From: Luteimonas galliterrae
GTDB lineage: Bacteria > Pseudomonadota > Gammaproteobacteria > Xanthomonadales > Xanthomonadaceae
Direction: 5' to 3'
Assembly (NCBI RefSeq): GCF_023374055.1
Contig: NZ_JAMBEP010000002.1
Span: forward strand, 62,001-126,000
Length of the DNA: 64,000 nt
The translations under genes were made by a program, and so were the position numbers. The notes below the pieces were generated by a model, which was not told the DNA's origin, made no database searches, and saw only the letters and a program-made list of their open reading frames with translations. Numbering within the stretch: position 1 is the stretch's first letter; every line of letters begins with the position of its first letter. This document shows, in pieces, positions 27,392 through 37,140 of this stretch.

Positions 27392-29461
27392 TTACTGGCC
27401 GATGTGCTGCTTCAGCCAGCCGTTGACCGTGTCGTGCCATTGCACGCTGTTCTGCGGCTTCAGCACCCAGTGGTTCTCGTCCGGGAAGTACAGGAACTTG
27501 GATTCCACGCCCTTGCGCTGCAGCGCTTGGAACAACGCGATGCCCTGCTCAGCCGGAATGCGGAAATCCTGCTGGCCGTGGATCACCAGCATCGGCACGC
27601 GGAACTTGGCGACGTGGTTGACCGGGTTGAACTTCTCGTACCCCTTCGGATTGTCGTAGGGCGTGCCGCCGTTCTCCCACTCGGTGAACCACATTTCCTC
27701 GGTCGCATAACCCATCATGCGCTGATCGAATACGCCGTCGTGGCTGACCAGGCACTTCCACGGCTGGTTCCAGTTGCCGGCGATCCAATTCACCATGAAG
27801 CCGCCGTAGCTGGCGCCGAGCGCGCAGGCCTTGTTGCCGTCGAGGAAATCGTATTTCTTCTGCGCCGCCGCCCAGCCTTTCTGCAGGTCTTCGAGCGGGC
27901 GATCGCCCCAATGCTGGCTGATCGCATCGGTGAAGGCCTGGCCGTAGCCGGTGGAGCCGTGGAAATCGATCATCACGACCGCATAGCCCTGCCCCGCGTA
28001 CGTCTGCGGATTCCAGCGATAGCTCCAGCCGTTGCCGAAGCTGCCCTGCGGGCCGCCGTGGATCAGGAACGCGACCGGATACTTCTTGCCGGGCTGGTAA
28101 TTCCAGGGCTTGACCACGTAACCGTAGACCGTGTCGCCGTTCCAGCCCTTGAAGTTGAACTGTTCGAAATCGCCGAAGCTCGCGTCCTTCGCCATCTCGC
28201 CCGCGCTGGGCGTGATCGCGCGCTGCGCGCTGCCGTCCGGCGCCGCTGCGAACAGCTGGTCGCCGCTCTTCATCGTATTGCGCGCGAAGGCGAGCGTCGG
28301 GCCGGCGATCTCGAACGCCGACACCGAACCGTCACCGACCAGCTTGCTCGGCTGGCCGCTGGCGATGTCGACCGCGAACAGCGGGTGCTCGCCCAGGTCC
28401 TGCGCGGTGGTGTAGATCGTCTTGCCGTCTTTCGACAGCATGATGCCGTCGGCGGAGCGATCCCACTTGGGCGCGATCTCGCGGCTTGCGCCGGTCGACA
28501 AGTCCATCGCCATCAATGCGAAGCGATCGGCTTCGAAGCCGGGCCGCTTCATCGCGCGGTAGTACAGCGTGTTGCCGTCGTCGCTGAACACCGGGCCGGT
28601 ATCCCAGGCCGGATTCGAAGCGGTAAGGTTCTTCGCCGTGCCGCTGCCGTCGGCGGAAACGAGGTAAAGATCGAAGTTCGTCGACCAAGGCTCCGTGCGG
28701 TCGGCCTTGCGCGCGCTCAGCACCAGCGACTTGCCGTCGGGCGACCAGGCGAACTCGCTGGTGTCGCCGAACGGCTTCGAGGGCACGTCGCCGTGCACGT
28801 CCGCGCCGACCAAACCTGCGCTCACTGCGGCCTTGGCCTTGCCGGCCGGCAGATCGGCGATGAAAACGCGGTTCAGGCGGCCGTCGTTCCATGCATCCCA
28901 GTGGCGGATGAACATGCGGTCGAACACCTTGCCGGTGCTCTTCTTGGCGCCCTCGTCGTCGAGCTTCTTCTTGGTGCAGGCGAAGTCGGCCTTGCAATCG
29001 GCGAACGTGCCGACAGCGATGGCGATTCTCTTGCCATCGGGCGACAGCTTATAGCCATCGACATCCAGTGCGAATGCGGTGACCTGCTTCGGTGCGCCGC
29101 CGGCCGCAGGCATCGCGTACAGCTGCGAACTGCCGGATTTCGCGCTGAGGAAATACACCGTTTTCCCGTCCGGCGAGAACGACGGCGAATTGACGTTCCA
29201 GCCTTCCGGCGTGAAGCGCACCGGCGGCGCGGCATCGCGCGCGAACAGGTCTTCTATCCACAACGACGTGCTCGCCTTGCCGGATTTATCGTCCAGAACG
29301 CGCTTGGCGAACACCAGCTTGCGGCCGTCCGGCGACAGCGTCGGCGACGAATAACGGTCGAGCTTGACCATGTCGCGCACTTCGAAGCCGCGCGCGGCGA
29401 CGGCGAGCGCCGGCACGGCGAGCATGAGAGCGAACGGAAGGATGGCGTGGCGTAGCTTCAT
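27392..29461 (-). CDS. Secreted S9 family peptidase (prolyl oligopeptidase type)
   Basis: A 689-residue exported serine peptidase. The signal peptide (about 1-22) is followed by a beta-propeller with repeated LSPDGRKLVF / FSPDGKTVYFLS / WSPDGKSLVLSA motifs. The C-terminal alpha/beta-hydrolase domain has nucleophile S551 in GASYGGF, the acid in GQQDFRIP and the histidine in DENHW. It resembles dipeptidyl aminopeptidase/acylaminoacyl-peptidases. I start at 29461, with GGAG five bases upstream. Its neighbours are peptide transporters, which fits periplasmic peptide digestion. Confidence 0.93.
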   Translation of the reverse strand: MKLRHAILPFALMLAVPALAVAARGFEVRDMVKLDRYSSPTLSPDGRKLVFAKRVLDDKSGKASTSLWIEDLFARDAAPPVRFTPEGWNVNSPSFSPDGKTVYFLSAKSGSSQLYAMPAAGGAPKQVTAFALDVDGYKLSPDGKRIAIAVGTFADCKADFACTKKKLDDEGAKKSTGKVFDRMFIRHWDAWNDGRLNRVFIADLPAGKAKAAVSAGLVGADVHGDVPSKPFGDTSEFAWSPDGKSLVLSARKADRTEPWSTNFDLYLVSADGSGTAKNLTASNPAWDTGPVFSDDGNTLYYRAMKRPGFEADRFALMAMDLSTGASREIAPKWDRSADGIMLSKDGKTIYTTAQDLGEHPLFAVDIASGQPSKLVGDGSVSAFEIAGPTLAFARNTMKSGDQLFAAAPDGSAQRAITPSAGEMAKDASFGDFEQFNFKGWNGDTVYGYVVKPWNYQPGKKYPVAFLIHGGPQGSFGNGWSYRWNPQTYAGQGYAVVMIDFHGSTGYGQAFTDAISQHWGDRPLEDLQKGWAAAQKKYDFLDGNKACALGASYGGFMVNWIAGNWNQPWKCLVSHDGVFDQRMMGYATEEMWFTEWENGGTPYDNPKGYEKFNPVNHVAKFRVPMLVIHGQQDFRIPAEQGIALFQALQRKGVESKFLYFPDENHWVLKPQNSVQWHDTVNGWLKQHIGQ

Positions 29462-29510
29462 GGCGACTCCGGACGGCTTGAGCGAGGAAGTTCTGACGCA
29501 AGTGATGCGC

Positions 29511-29573
29511 GGGAGCGGCTTCGGCCCGACAGCTCGCAACGAAGCTTGTCGGGACCGATGCCCCTCCCACAGT
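29511..29573. repeat. Imperfect GTAG-like palindrome (GCGGGAGCGGCTTCGGCCC)
   Basis: Left part GCGGGAGCGGCTTCGGCCCG and right part CGGGACCGATGCCCCTCCCAC pair imperfectly over about 25 bases around a CAACGAAG loop. It looks like a decayed relative of the GGAGCGGCTT family, between the OPT transporter stop and the peptidase start. Confidence 0.7.
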
Positions 29574-29581
29574 GCCAAAAG

Positions 29582-31546
29582 TTATTTCGGGCCCGATTCG
29601 ATCGGTGCTGCGGTCGTATCGATCTTGGTCGCGCTGCGATACAGCAGCCAGCCGACGAACGCGAGCACGACCAGCCCGACGATCTGGCCGAAATGCCAGG
29701 CTTCCGGCAGCGCCAGCACGTCGCCGCGTCCGGACAGCACGATCGGCACCGCGATGCCGATGCCCATCAGCGCCTCGCCGGTGATCAGGCCCGCAGAGAA
29801 CAGCATGCCGGGACGGTGGATGCGGTCGCGCTCGGCTTCGTCGTGCGGGTGCACCTTGTGCTTGCGTTCGACGAAATGAGCCAGCAGTCCGCCCAGGAAG
29901 ATCGGCACCATCAGCTCCAGCGGCAGGTATACGCCGATCGCCGCAGCCAGCACCGGCACGCGGAAATTGGAATTGCGCGACTTCAGCCATCCGTCGAGCG
30001 CGATCACCGCAACGCCGATCAGGCCGCCGATGGCGATCATGTCCCACGGCAGATGGCCGCCGAACATGCCTTTGGCGACCGATGCCATCAGCGTGGCCTG
30101 CGGCGCGTTCAACGATTGCGGATGCTCCGGCGTGGACGGACCGATGCCGTACGCGGTCGCCAGCAGGTTCAGCACCGGCGCCATGATCAGCGCGCACGAG
30201 AAGGCGCCGATGCCGAGCATCAGCTGCTGTTTCCACGGCGTCGCGCCGACCAGGTAGCCGGCCTTCAGATCCTGCAGATTGTCGCCGCCGACCGCCGCCG
30301 CGCAGCAGACCACGGCGCCGATCATGATCGCGGCCACCGCGCCGATCGGCGAATCGCTGCCGAGCAGCAGCATGAGCACGACAGAAGCGAACAGGATCGT
30401 CGCGATGGTGATGCCGGACACCGGGTTGTTCGAGGATCCGACGAGGCCGGCCAGGTAAGCCGACACCGACACGAACAGGAATCCGGCGACGATCATGATG
30501 ATCGTCATCGGTATGCTCACGCCCCAATTGTTCACGATGGCCTGGTACAGCCCCAGCAGCGGCAGCACGAACAGCACCAGCGCCACCAGCATCCACTTCA
30601 TCGGCAGATCGCGTTCGGTCTCGGCCACCTTTTCGCCGCCGCCTTTGCGCGCGGCGGCGAAGCCGCTCTTGACGCCGGACAGCAGCGACTTGCGCAGCGA
30701 GAACAGCGTCCACAAGCCGCCGACCAGCATCATGCCGACACCCAGGTAGCGCACCTTTTCGGCACGGATGATCTGCGCGGCGTCGGCGGCGCCCTGGCCG
30801 ACGAGTTGGGCCGCCAGCGCCGGGTCGGTGTGCTGGAAAAACGCGTAGTAAATCGGAATGGCGATGTTGTAGGAGAGGATCGAACCGGATACGACGACGA
30901 TGCCCACGTTCAGGCCGACGATATAGCCCACGCCGAGCAGCGCAGGCGACAGGCCGGTGCCCATGTAGCCCAGGAACTTGCCGAAGAAGCCCGCACCCGT
31001 AGCGTTGTCCGGGATCATGCGCAGGCCGCTTTCGGCGGCAAGCTTGACGATGGCGCCGACCGCGCTTGCCAGGCCGAGAATCTTCAGGCCAGGGCCGGGG
31101 TTCTCGCCGGCCTTGAGCACTTCGGCGGCCGCCTTGCCTTCCGGGAAGGCCAGCGGTTCCTCGACGATCATGCTGCGCCGCAACGGCACCGAGAACAGCA
31201 CGCCGAGCAGACCACCGAGGCCGGCGATCGCCAGCACCCAGGAATAGCGGAAGTCCTGCCAGTAACCCAGGATCACCAGCGCCGGAATGGTGAAGATCAC
31301 GCCGGCGGCGATCGAAGAGCCCGCCGAGGCGCCGGTCTGGACGATGTTGTTTTCCAGGATAGTGCCGCCGCCCAGCAGGCGCAGCACGCCCATCGACACC
31401 ACTGCGGCCGGGATGGCCGTTGCGATGGTCAGGCCGGCGAACAGGCCCAGGTAGGCATTGGCCGCGGACAGGACCACCGCCAGGATGATCGCCAGTATCA
31501 CGGCGCGGAAAGTGAGCTGCGGAGTGCCAGGCGCAGGCGTATTCAT
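29582..31546 (-). CDS. OPT family oligopeptide transporter
   Basis: A 654-residue protein with some sixteen hydrophobic segments. Family marks are the N-terminal NAYLGLFAGLTIATAIPAAV, NIVQTGASAGSSIAAGVIFTIPAL and the mid-protein AAVGGDNLQDLKAGYLVGATPWKQQ. OPT proteins import oligopeptides or metal chelates by proton coupling. The start at 31546 has AGGGA upstream. It is followed in the same direction by the S9 peptidase gene. Confidence 0.94.
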   Translation of the reverse strand: MNTPAPGTPQLTFRAVILAIILAVVLSAANAYLGLFAGLTIATAIPAAVVSMGVLRLLGGGTILENNIVQTGASAGSSIAAGVIFTIPALVILGYWQDFRYSWVLAIAGLGGLLGVLFSVPLRRSMIVEEPLAFPEGKAAAEVLKAGENPGPGLKILGLASAVGAIVKLAAESGLRMIPDNATGAGFFGKFLGYMGTGLSPALLGVGYIVGLNVGIVVVSGSILSYNIAIPIYYAFFQHTDPALAAQLVGQGAADAAQIIRAEKVRYLGVGMMLVGGLWTLFSLRKSLLSGVKSGFAAARKGGGEKVAETERDLPMKWMLVALVLFVLPLLGLYQAIVNNWGVSIPMTIIMIVAGFLFVSVSAYLAGLVGSSNNPVSGITIATILFASVVLMLLLGSDSPIGAVAAIMIGAVVCCAAAVGGDNLQDLKAGYLVGATPWKQQLMLGIGAFSCALIMAPVLNLLATAYGIGPSTPEHPQSLNAPQATLMASVAKGMFGGHLPWDMIAIGGLIGVAVIALDGWLKSRNSNFRVPVLAAAIGVYLPLELMVPIFLGGLLAHFVERKHKVHPHDEAERDRIHRPGMLFSAGLITGEALMGIGIAVPIVLSGRGDVLALPEAWHFGQIVGLVVLAFVGWLLYRSATKIDTTAAPIESGPK

Positions 31547-31613
31547 CGGGGTTCCCTGTTCCACGGAAGCCCGACACGCTAAAGCCAAGGTGCCGGCAAG
31601 TCCAGCGCCCCCC

Positions 31614-31731
31614 AGCTTTTTCCCCCTTTGAAAAAGGGGGCGCAGGGGGATTTGCGCTTGATCTTGCTGCGCTGTCCATTGTGTAAGTCAAAAGCAAATG
31701 CCCCTCAATCCCCCTTTTTCAAAGGGGGAGG
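31614..31731. repeat. CCCCCTTTGAAAAAGGGGG dispersed palindrome pair
   Basis: Left unit CCCCCTTTGAAAAAGGGGG plus a trailing AGGGGGATTTG, and right unit CAAATGCCCCTCAATCCCCC plus TTTTTCAAAGGGGG, are inverted copies about 50 bases apart. This family lacks GTAG ends. It lies between the divergent OPT and POT transporter genes, so either promoter may be affected. Confidence 0.88.
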
Positions 31732-31811
31732 CAGTCGCGCCACCTTCGAACGGGCCGGCGCGGCCATGCGTCGCACCGATATACTCGCGCCGATCCCGAC
31801 CCGGCCCCGCC

Positions 31812-33539
31812 ATGTCCGCCACGACCTATAGCGACATCCCTGCGCGCGAGGATTTCCTGGGCCACCCGAAAGGCGTCTATGTTTGCTTCTTCACCGAAAT
31901 GTGGGAGCGCTTCTCCTTCTACGGGATGAAGGCGCTGCTGTTGCTGTATCTGCTCAAGCATCACCGTTTCGGCGATGCGGCCGGCTACGACCTGATCGGC
32001 GCCTACGGCGGCCTGGTCTATGCGGTGCCGGTGATCGGCGGCCTGGTCGCCGACCGTTGGCTGGGCATGCGCAAATCGGTGGTTCTCGGCGGCGTGCTGC
32101 TGTGCCTGGGGCATCTGGGCATGGCGGTGGAAGGCGAGCAGGCGCGGCTGGTGAACGGTGCGATCGTGCGCGACGAAGGCGCGTTGCAGGCGTTCTATTT
32201 GTCGCTGGCGCTGATCATCATGGGCGTCGGTTTCCTGAAGCCCAATATCTCCACCATCGTCGGCAAGCTTTACGCGCAGGACGATCCGCGCCGCGATTCG
32301 GGCTTCACGTTGTTCTATGCCGGCATCAACGTCGGCGGATTGTTCGCCGGGCTGGTGTGCGCGTTTCTCGGCGAAACCTACGGCTGGAAATACGGCTTCG
32401 GCGCTGCCGGCCTGGGCATGCTGGCCGGCCTGGCCATGTTCTTGTGGGGCCAGAAATACCTGCACGGCCATGCCGAGCCGCCCGACGCGCCGAAACTGCG
32501 CGAACGGGTCGGTCCGCTGTCGCGCGAGTGGTGGATCTACCTGGCCGCCTTCGCAGGCGTCGCGGTGGTCTGGCAACTGATCCAGCGCACGTGGACGGTG
32601 CAAGGGGCGATGCACCTGGTAGCCGCCGCTTTCGGCGCGTGGTTCGTCTGGTTCTTGATCCGCCATTGCAGCAAGGTCGAGCGCCAGCAGATGATCGCGC
32701 TGCTGGCGATGATCGTCGGCGTGCTGGTGTTCTTCACCTTGTACGAACAGAGTTTCGGTTCGTGGGTGACGTTCACCGATCGGTTGCTGACCAAGGACCT
32801 GTTCCCGTCGCTGGTCAGCGACGCCAGCGGCACCCTGCCCTGGTCGTTGTTCATGATGGCCGCCAGCCCGGTGCTGATGGTGATCGCGCTGCGCGCGAGC
32901 GATCGCGGCAATGCGGGCCTGGCGCGGGCGATGGTGTGGCTGTTCGTGCTGGCGATGGTGGTGGCCTGCTTCCGCGACGTGGTGCTGGTGCCGCAGACCG
33001 CCGGCTCGCTGACTTTCCTCGGCTCGTTCTTCGTCGTGCTGCTGTCGCCGCTGTTCGCCTGGCTGTGGCCGTGGCTGGAGAAGCGCGGGCGCAATCCCGG
33101 CAAACCGTTCAAGAGCGCGATCGGCTTGCTGTTCGCCGGACTCGCCTTCCTGCCGTTGCTCGCGGCCGCGCAGACGGCGGGCGGCGGCGCGATGGCGAGC
33201 GTGTGGTGGCTGGTGCTGGCCTATTTCCTGCTGGAAGTCGGCGAGATGTGCCTGTCGCCGATCGGCCTGTCCGCGGTGACGCAGCTGTCGGTGGCGCGCG
33301 TGGTGGGATTGATGATGGGCGGCTTCTGGCTGGCTACGGCGTATTCGGAAACGCTTGCCGCGCAGTTCGGCAAACTGGCTTCGATCGAAGTGCCCGAAGG
33401 CGGCGCGATGGATTTCGCCGGCGCGGCGGCGAAATACGCCGACTTGTTCCAGTTGTTGATGTGGATCGGTCTGGGTTGCGCGGTGGTGGCGTTCGCGCTG
33501 GCGCCGTTGTTGCGGCGGATGATGCATGGCGTGAAGTGA
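31812..33539 (+). CDS. POT family proton-dependent peptide transporter
   Basis: A 575-residue MFS/POT (PTR2) transporter for di- and tripeptides. The proton-coupling motif ExxER appears as FTEMWERFSFYGM near residue 27. The second family signature FTLFYAGINVGGLFAGL is present, as are GFLKPNISTIVGKLY and the C-terminal FLLEVGEMCLSPIGLS. The start ATG at 31812 is where homology begins. With the OPT transporter and the S9 peptidase it suggests a peptide-based nutrition. Confidence 0.95.
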   Translation: MSATTYSDIPAREDFLGHPKGVYVCFFTEMWERFSFYGMKALLLLYLLKHHRFGDAAGYDLIGAYGGLVYAVPVIGGLVADRWLGMRKSVVLGGVLLCLGHLGMAVEGEQARLVNGAIVRDEGALQAFYLSLALIIMGVGFLKPNISTIVGKLYAQDDPRRDSGFTLFYAGINVGGLFAGLVCAFLGETYGWKYGFGAAGLGMLAGLAMFLWGQKYLHGHAEPPDAPKLRERVGPLSREWWIYLAAFAGVAVVWQLIQRTWTVQGAMHLVAAAFGAWFVWFLIRHCSKVERQQMIALLAMIVGVLVFFTLYEQSFGSWVTFTDRLLTKDLFPSLVSDASGTLPWSLFMMAASPVLMVIALRASDRGNAGLARAMVWLFVLAMVVACFRDVVLVPQTAGSLTFLGSFFVVLLSPLFAWLWPWLEKRGRNPGKPFKSAIGLLFAGLAFLPLLAAAQTAGGGAMASVWWLVLAYFLLEVGEMCLSPIGLSAVTQLSVARVVGLMMGGFWLATAYSETLAAQFGKLASIEVPEGGAMDFAGAAAKYADLFQLLMWIGLGCAVVAFALAPLLRRMMHGVK

Positions 33540-33554
33540 CGGGTGTCGTTGCTC

Positions 33555-33746
33555 TTAGCCGTCATTCCCGCGAAGGCGGAAATCCAGTGACTTTGCTTTA
33601 GCCCTCTCCCGCTTGCGGGAGAGGGTTGGGTGAGGGCGCGCGGAATTGCCGATAGCGCCGTCACGATCTGGTGCGGCGCTTAAAGTCACTGGATGACCAG
33701 CCATTCGGCTGTTAAAAACCCCGCCTTCGCGGGAATGACGGCTAAA
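33555..33746. repeat. Composite MITE-like element, copy 2
   Basis: Outer arm TTAGCCGTCATTCCCGCG at 33555, the hairpin CCCTCTCCCGCTTGCGGGAG at about 33603-33625, then TTGGGTGAGGGCGCGCGG and a variable stretch, ending in the inverted outer arm at about 33720-33746. The right arm is split by about 25 extra bases after CACTGGAT. The order matches the minus strand of the 16675 element over its whole length. The rmlD stop codon (TAG on the minus strand) is inside the right end. Confidence 0.9.
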
Positions 33747-34638
33747 AGCCGGCTATCTCGTCCAGCACCTGCACCATGCCCTCATGCCAATTCGGAAGTT
33801 CGATGCCGAAATCGCGCTGGAAGGCCGCGTTATCGAGCACCGAATACGCCGGACGCGCGGCACGCGTCGGATAATCGGCCGTGGCGATCGGAATCACTTT
33901 CGGCGCGCGTGCGATCAGGCCGGACTCTTGCGCCTGCAGCACGATCGATTCGGCGAAACCATGCCAGCTGGTCTGCCCGGACGCGGTGAGGTGCCATAAG
34001 CCGGAATCGCGCCGCGAACGCAGGGCCGTCTCCGTAGCGTAGGCGATCAATCGCGCCGAGGTCGGCGTTCCGATCTGGTCGGCCACCACGCGCAGCTCAT
34101 CGCGTTCCTTGGCCAGCCGCAGCATGGTCAGCAGGAAATTCTTGCCGTGGGCGGCGTAGACCCACGCGGTACGGAAAATCAAATGACGTGCGCCGCTCTC
34201 GCGCACTGCGGCTTCGCCGGCGAGCTTGCTGACGCCATAAGCCCCGAGCGGCGCGGTCGGATCGTTCTCGCGGTACGGACGCTTGCCGCCGCCGTCGAAA
34301 ACATAATCGGTCGAGTAATGGACCATCAACGCGCCGCGCGACGCGCAAGCCGATGCGATGGCGCGCGGGGCTTCGGCATTGGCGCGGAACGCGGCTTCTG
34401 CGTCGTCTTCGGCGCGGTCGACGGCGGTGTAAGCGGCGGCATTGACCACCGCGTCCGGCGCGATGCGTTCGATCAGGCCGGGTAGGCTGTCCGGTGCATC
34501 GAAATCGGCGGTTTCGCAGGCGGCGCCGTCTTCGAGCATTCCCGAACGCGTGGCGGCCACGACCTCGCCCAAGGGCGCCAGGCTGCGGCGCAGTTCGCTG
34601 CCGACCTGTCCGTTGCCGCCGAACAGCAGGATCTTCAA
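33742..34638 (-). CDS. rmlD: dTDP-4-dehydrorhamnose reductase
   Basis: A 298-residue reductase making dTDP-L-rhamnose in the last step of the pathway. The NAD(P)-binding motif GGNGQVG is near the N-terminus; the catalytic YxxxK is YGVSK after STDYVFDGGGKRPY. No ATG is available at the family N-terminus, so the start is TTG at 34638 (KILLFGGNG follows), which overlaps the rmlC TGA as TTGA. The stop codon is supplied by the adjoining repeat. Last gene of rmlBACD. Confidence 0.94.
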   Translation of the reverse strand: MKILLFGGNGQVGSELRRSLAPLGEVVAATRSGMLEDGAACETADFDAPDSLPGLIERIAPDAVVNAAAYTAVDRAEDDAEAAFRANAEAPRAIASACASRGALMVHYSTDYVFDGGGKRPYRENDPTAPLGAYGVSKLAGEAAVRESGARHLIFRTAWVYAAHGKNFLLTMLRLAKERDELRVVADQIGTPTSARLIAYATETALRSRRDSGLWHLTASGQTSWHGFAESIVLQAQESGLIARAPKVIPIATADYPTRAARPAYSVLDNAAFQRDFGIELPNWHEGMVQVLDEIAGF

Positions 34639-35192
34639 GGCCGGTAGACCGGCAAGCGCTCCTCGGGGACATCGTCGAGGAACGGGGCGCGGGCGTCCTT
34701 GTCCGACAGCAGCGGATCGCTGAGCGGCCAGTCGATCGCGAAGCGCGCATCGTTCCAGCGGATGCTTGCGTCGGCTTCGCGATCGTAGGTTTCGGTGCAC
34801 AGATAGGTGAACGTGGCGCGCTCGCTGAGCACGGCGAAGCCGTGCGCGAAACCTTCCGGTATCCAGAAATGGCGCTTGTTCTCCGCGGTCAGGACCACGG
34901 CCGTCCAGCGACCGAACGTGGGCGAACCGCGCCGGATGTCCACCGCCACGTCCCACACCTCGCCTTCGAGAACCGACACGTATTTGCCTTGCGGCTTGGG
35001 CCACTGGTAATGCAACCCGCGCAGCACGCCGCGCACCGAGCTCGACACGTTGCCCTGCGCGAAGGTCGGAGCGAGCCCTTGCGCCGCCATCTTGTCGCGG
35101 TTGAACGATTCGAAGAAATACCCGCGGTCGTCGCCGAACACCTGCGGCTCGATCAGCAGGCACCCTGGCAGATCGGTCTCTATGATTTTCAC
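34635..35192 (-). CDS. rmlC: dTDP-4-dehydrorhamnose 3,5-epimerase
   Basis: A 185-residue cupin epimerase. Family motifs in order are FFESFNRDKM, SSVRGVLRGLHYQ (catalytic His), GEVWDVAVDIRRGSPTFG and FWIPEGFAHGFAVLSE. The start is GTG at 35192; there is no ATG near, and KIIETDLPG is the expected N-terminus. It lies 10 bases after rmlA and overlaps rmlD. Confidence 0.95.
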   Translation of the reverse strand: MKIIETDLPGCLLIEPQVFGDDRGYFFESFNRDKMAAQGLAPTFAQGNVSSSVRGVLRGLHYQWPKPQGKYVSVLEGEVWDVAVDIRRGSPTFGRWTAVVLTAENKRHFWIPEGFAHGFAVLSERATFTYLCTETYDREADASIRWNDARFAIDWPLSDPLLSDKDARAPFLDDVPEERLPVYRP

Positions 35193-35202
35193 CTGCCCGC
35201 CC

Positions 35203-36084
35203 TCACGGCACGAATCCGCGTTCGGCCAACGACAACAAATACTGGCCGTAGCCGTTCTTCGCCAGCGGTCGCGCCAGCGTCTCCAGCTGCGCCGCATCGA
35301 TCCAGCCGTTGTTCCAGGCGATCTCTTCGGGGCAGCACACGCGCAGGCCCTGCCGCGCCTCGATGGTCTCGATGTAGTTCGAAGCCTCCAGCAGCGACTG
35401 GTGCGTGCCGGTGTCGAGCCACGCATAGCCGCGGCCGAGTTGCTCCAGGTGGAGCGAGCCTTCGTCCAGGTAACGCCGGTTCAAATCGGTGATCTCGAGC
35501 TCGCCGCGCGCCGAAGGCTTCAACGTGGATGCGAAATCGCTGGCGCGGCCGTCGTAGAAATACAGGCCCGTAACCGCATAGTTCGATCGCGGCTGCGCAG
35601 GCTTCTCTTCCAAGCCTACGACTTTGCCTTCCGCATCGAAGTCGGCGACGCCGTAGCGCTCCGGATCGCGCACCCAATAGCCGAACACGGTGGCGCCGCT
35701 GTCGCGCTGGTCCGCGCGCTTGAGCAGCGCGGTCAGGCCGGGACCGTGGAAGATGTTGTCGCCCAGCACCAGGCAGCTCGACTGCCCTGCCACGAAATCG
35801 CGGCCGATCAAATAGGCCTGCGCCAGTCCGTCCGGGCTCGGCTGCACCGCGTATTCGATGCGCATGCCCCATTGCGAACCGTCGCCGAGCAGCGCCGTGA
35901 ACAGCGGTTGCTCATGCGGCGTGTTGATGATCAGCACTTCCCGGATGCCCGCCAGCATCAACACGCTCAGCGGGTAATAGATCATGGGCTTGTCGTAGAC
36001 CGGCAGCAATTGCTTGCTGATCGACTGCGTCAGCGGATACAGGCGCGTGCCCGAACCGCCCGCCAATATGATGCCGCGGCGCAT
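35203..36084 (-). CDS. rmlA: Glucose-1-phosphate thymidylyltransferase
   Basis: A 293-residue nucleotidyltransferase that opens dTDP-rhamnose synthesis. The N-terminal signature [17 protein letters not shown] and [16 protein letters not shown] are intact, as are LGDNIFHG and [20 protein letters not shown]. Its ATG directly follows the rmlB stop with no gap. Confidence 0.97.
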   Translation of the reverse strand: MRRGIILAGGSGTRLYPLTQSISKQLLPVYDKPMIYYPLSVLMLAGIREVLIINTPHEQPLFTALLGDGSQWGMRIEYAVQPSPDGLAQAYLIGRDFVAGQSSCLVLGDNIFHGPGLTALLKRADQRDSGATVFGYWVRDPERYGVADFDAEGKVVGLEEKPAQPRSNYAVTGLYFYDGRASDFASTLKPSARGELEITDLNRRYLDEGSLHLEQLGRGYAWLDTGTHQSLLEASNYIETIEARQGLRVCCPEEIAWNNGWIDAAQLETLARPLAKNGYGQYLLSLAERGFVP

Positions 36085-37140
36085 TTATGCCTCCTGGCCG
36101 ATGCGTTCGAGACGATAGCTGCCGTCCAGGACGCGCCGCACCCAGTCCTGATGGGCGAGATACCAATCCACGGTGCCGGCGATGCCTTGTTCGAAGGTAT
36201 GCGACGGTTTCCAGCCCAGTTCGTCCTGGATCTTGGAGGCGTCGATCGCATAACGCCGGTCGTGGCCGGGGCGATCCTTGACGTAGGCGATCTGCGAGTT
36301 GCGCGGCTTGCCGTCTTCGCGCGGCCGGCGTTCGTCCAGCAATGCGCAGATCGCATTCACCACTTCGATGTTCTGCCGCTCGGCGTCGCCGCCGACGTTG
36401 TAGGTTTCGCCGACGCGCCCGCGCTCGAGCACGGCGCGGATCGCCGAGCAATGGTCGCCCACGTAAAGCCAGTCGCGCACGTTCTTGCCGTCGCCGTACA
36501 CCGGCAGCGGCTCGCCCGCGATCGCCTTGGCGATCACCAGCGGAATGAGTTTTTCCGGGAACTGGTAGGGGCCGTAGTTGTTGGAGCAGTTGGTGGTCAG
36601 CACCGGCAGGCCGTAGGTGTGGTGGAAGGCGCGGACCAGGTGATCGGATGCCGCCTTGGATGCGGAATAGGGCGAGTTGGGCGCGTACGCCGTCGACTCG
36701 GTGAACTTGCCGCTATCGCCGAGCGAACCATAGACCTCGTCGGTCGACACGTGCAGGAAGCGGAACGCATCCTTCGCCGGCCCTTCCAGGCCCTTCCAGT
36801 AATCGCGTGCGGCTTCGAGCAGGGACAACGTGCCGACCACATTGGTCTGCACGAAGGCCGCCGGGCCGTCGATAGAGCGGTCGACATGGCTTTCGGCAGC
36901 GAAATTGACGACGGCGTCGGGGCGATGTTCGGCCAGCAACCTAGCCACCAGCACACGGTCGCCGATGTCGCCCTGCACGAAGGCATGGCGAGGGTCGCCC
37001 TCGAGCGTGGACAAGGTATCGAGATTGCCGGCGTAGGTCAGCGCATCGAGATTGACGATCTTGATCCCGTCTGCGACAGCGCCGAGTACGAAGTTGCCGC
37101 CGATAAATCCGGCGCCGCCGGTCACCAACCAAGTTTGCAC
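36085..37140 (-). CDS. rmlB: dTDP-glucose 4,6-dehydratase
   Basis: A 351-residue SDR enzyme, the second pathway step and first gene of the operon. The NAD motif is GGAGFIGG, the catalytic YxxxK is YSASK, and [12 protein letters not shown] is present. The start is GTG at 37140, with AAGGAG six bases upstream, so this non-ATG start is well supported. The 290-base space upstream is relatively AT-rich and must hold the rml promoter. dTDP-rhamnose usually feeds LPS O-antigen, but no glycosyltransferase genes adjoin. Confidence 0.97.
   Translation of the reverse strand: MQTWLVTGGAGFIGGNFVLGAVADGIKIVNLDALTYAGNLDTLSTLEGDPRHAFVQGDIGDRVLVARLLAEHRPDAVVNFAAESHVDRSIDGPAAFVQTNVVGTLSLLEAARDYWKGLEGPAKDAFRFLHVSTDEVYGSLGDSGKFTESTAYAPNSPYSASKAASDHLVRAFHHTYGLPVLTTNCSNNYGPYQFPEKLIPLVIAKAIAGEPLPVYGDGKNVRDWLYVGDHCSAIRAVLERGRVGETYNVGGDAERQNIEVVNAICALLDERRPREDGKPRNSQIAYVKDRPGHDRRYAIDASKIQDELGWKPSHTFEQGIAGTVDWYLAHQDWVRRVLDGSYRLERIGQEA

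Noticed and set aside
29462-29578. Longer N-terminus for the S9 peptidase
   Set aside because: It lies over a palindrome and would bury the signal peptide; a good ribosome binding site supports 29461.
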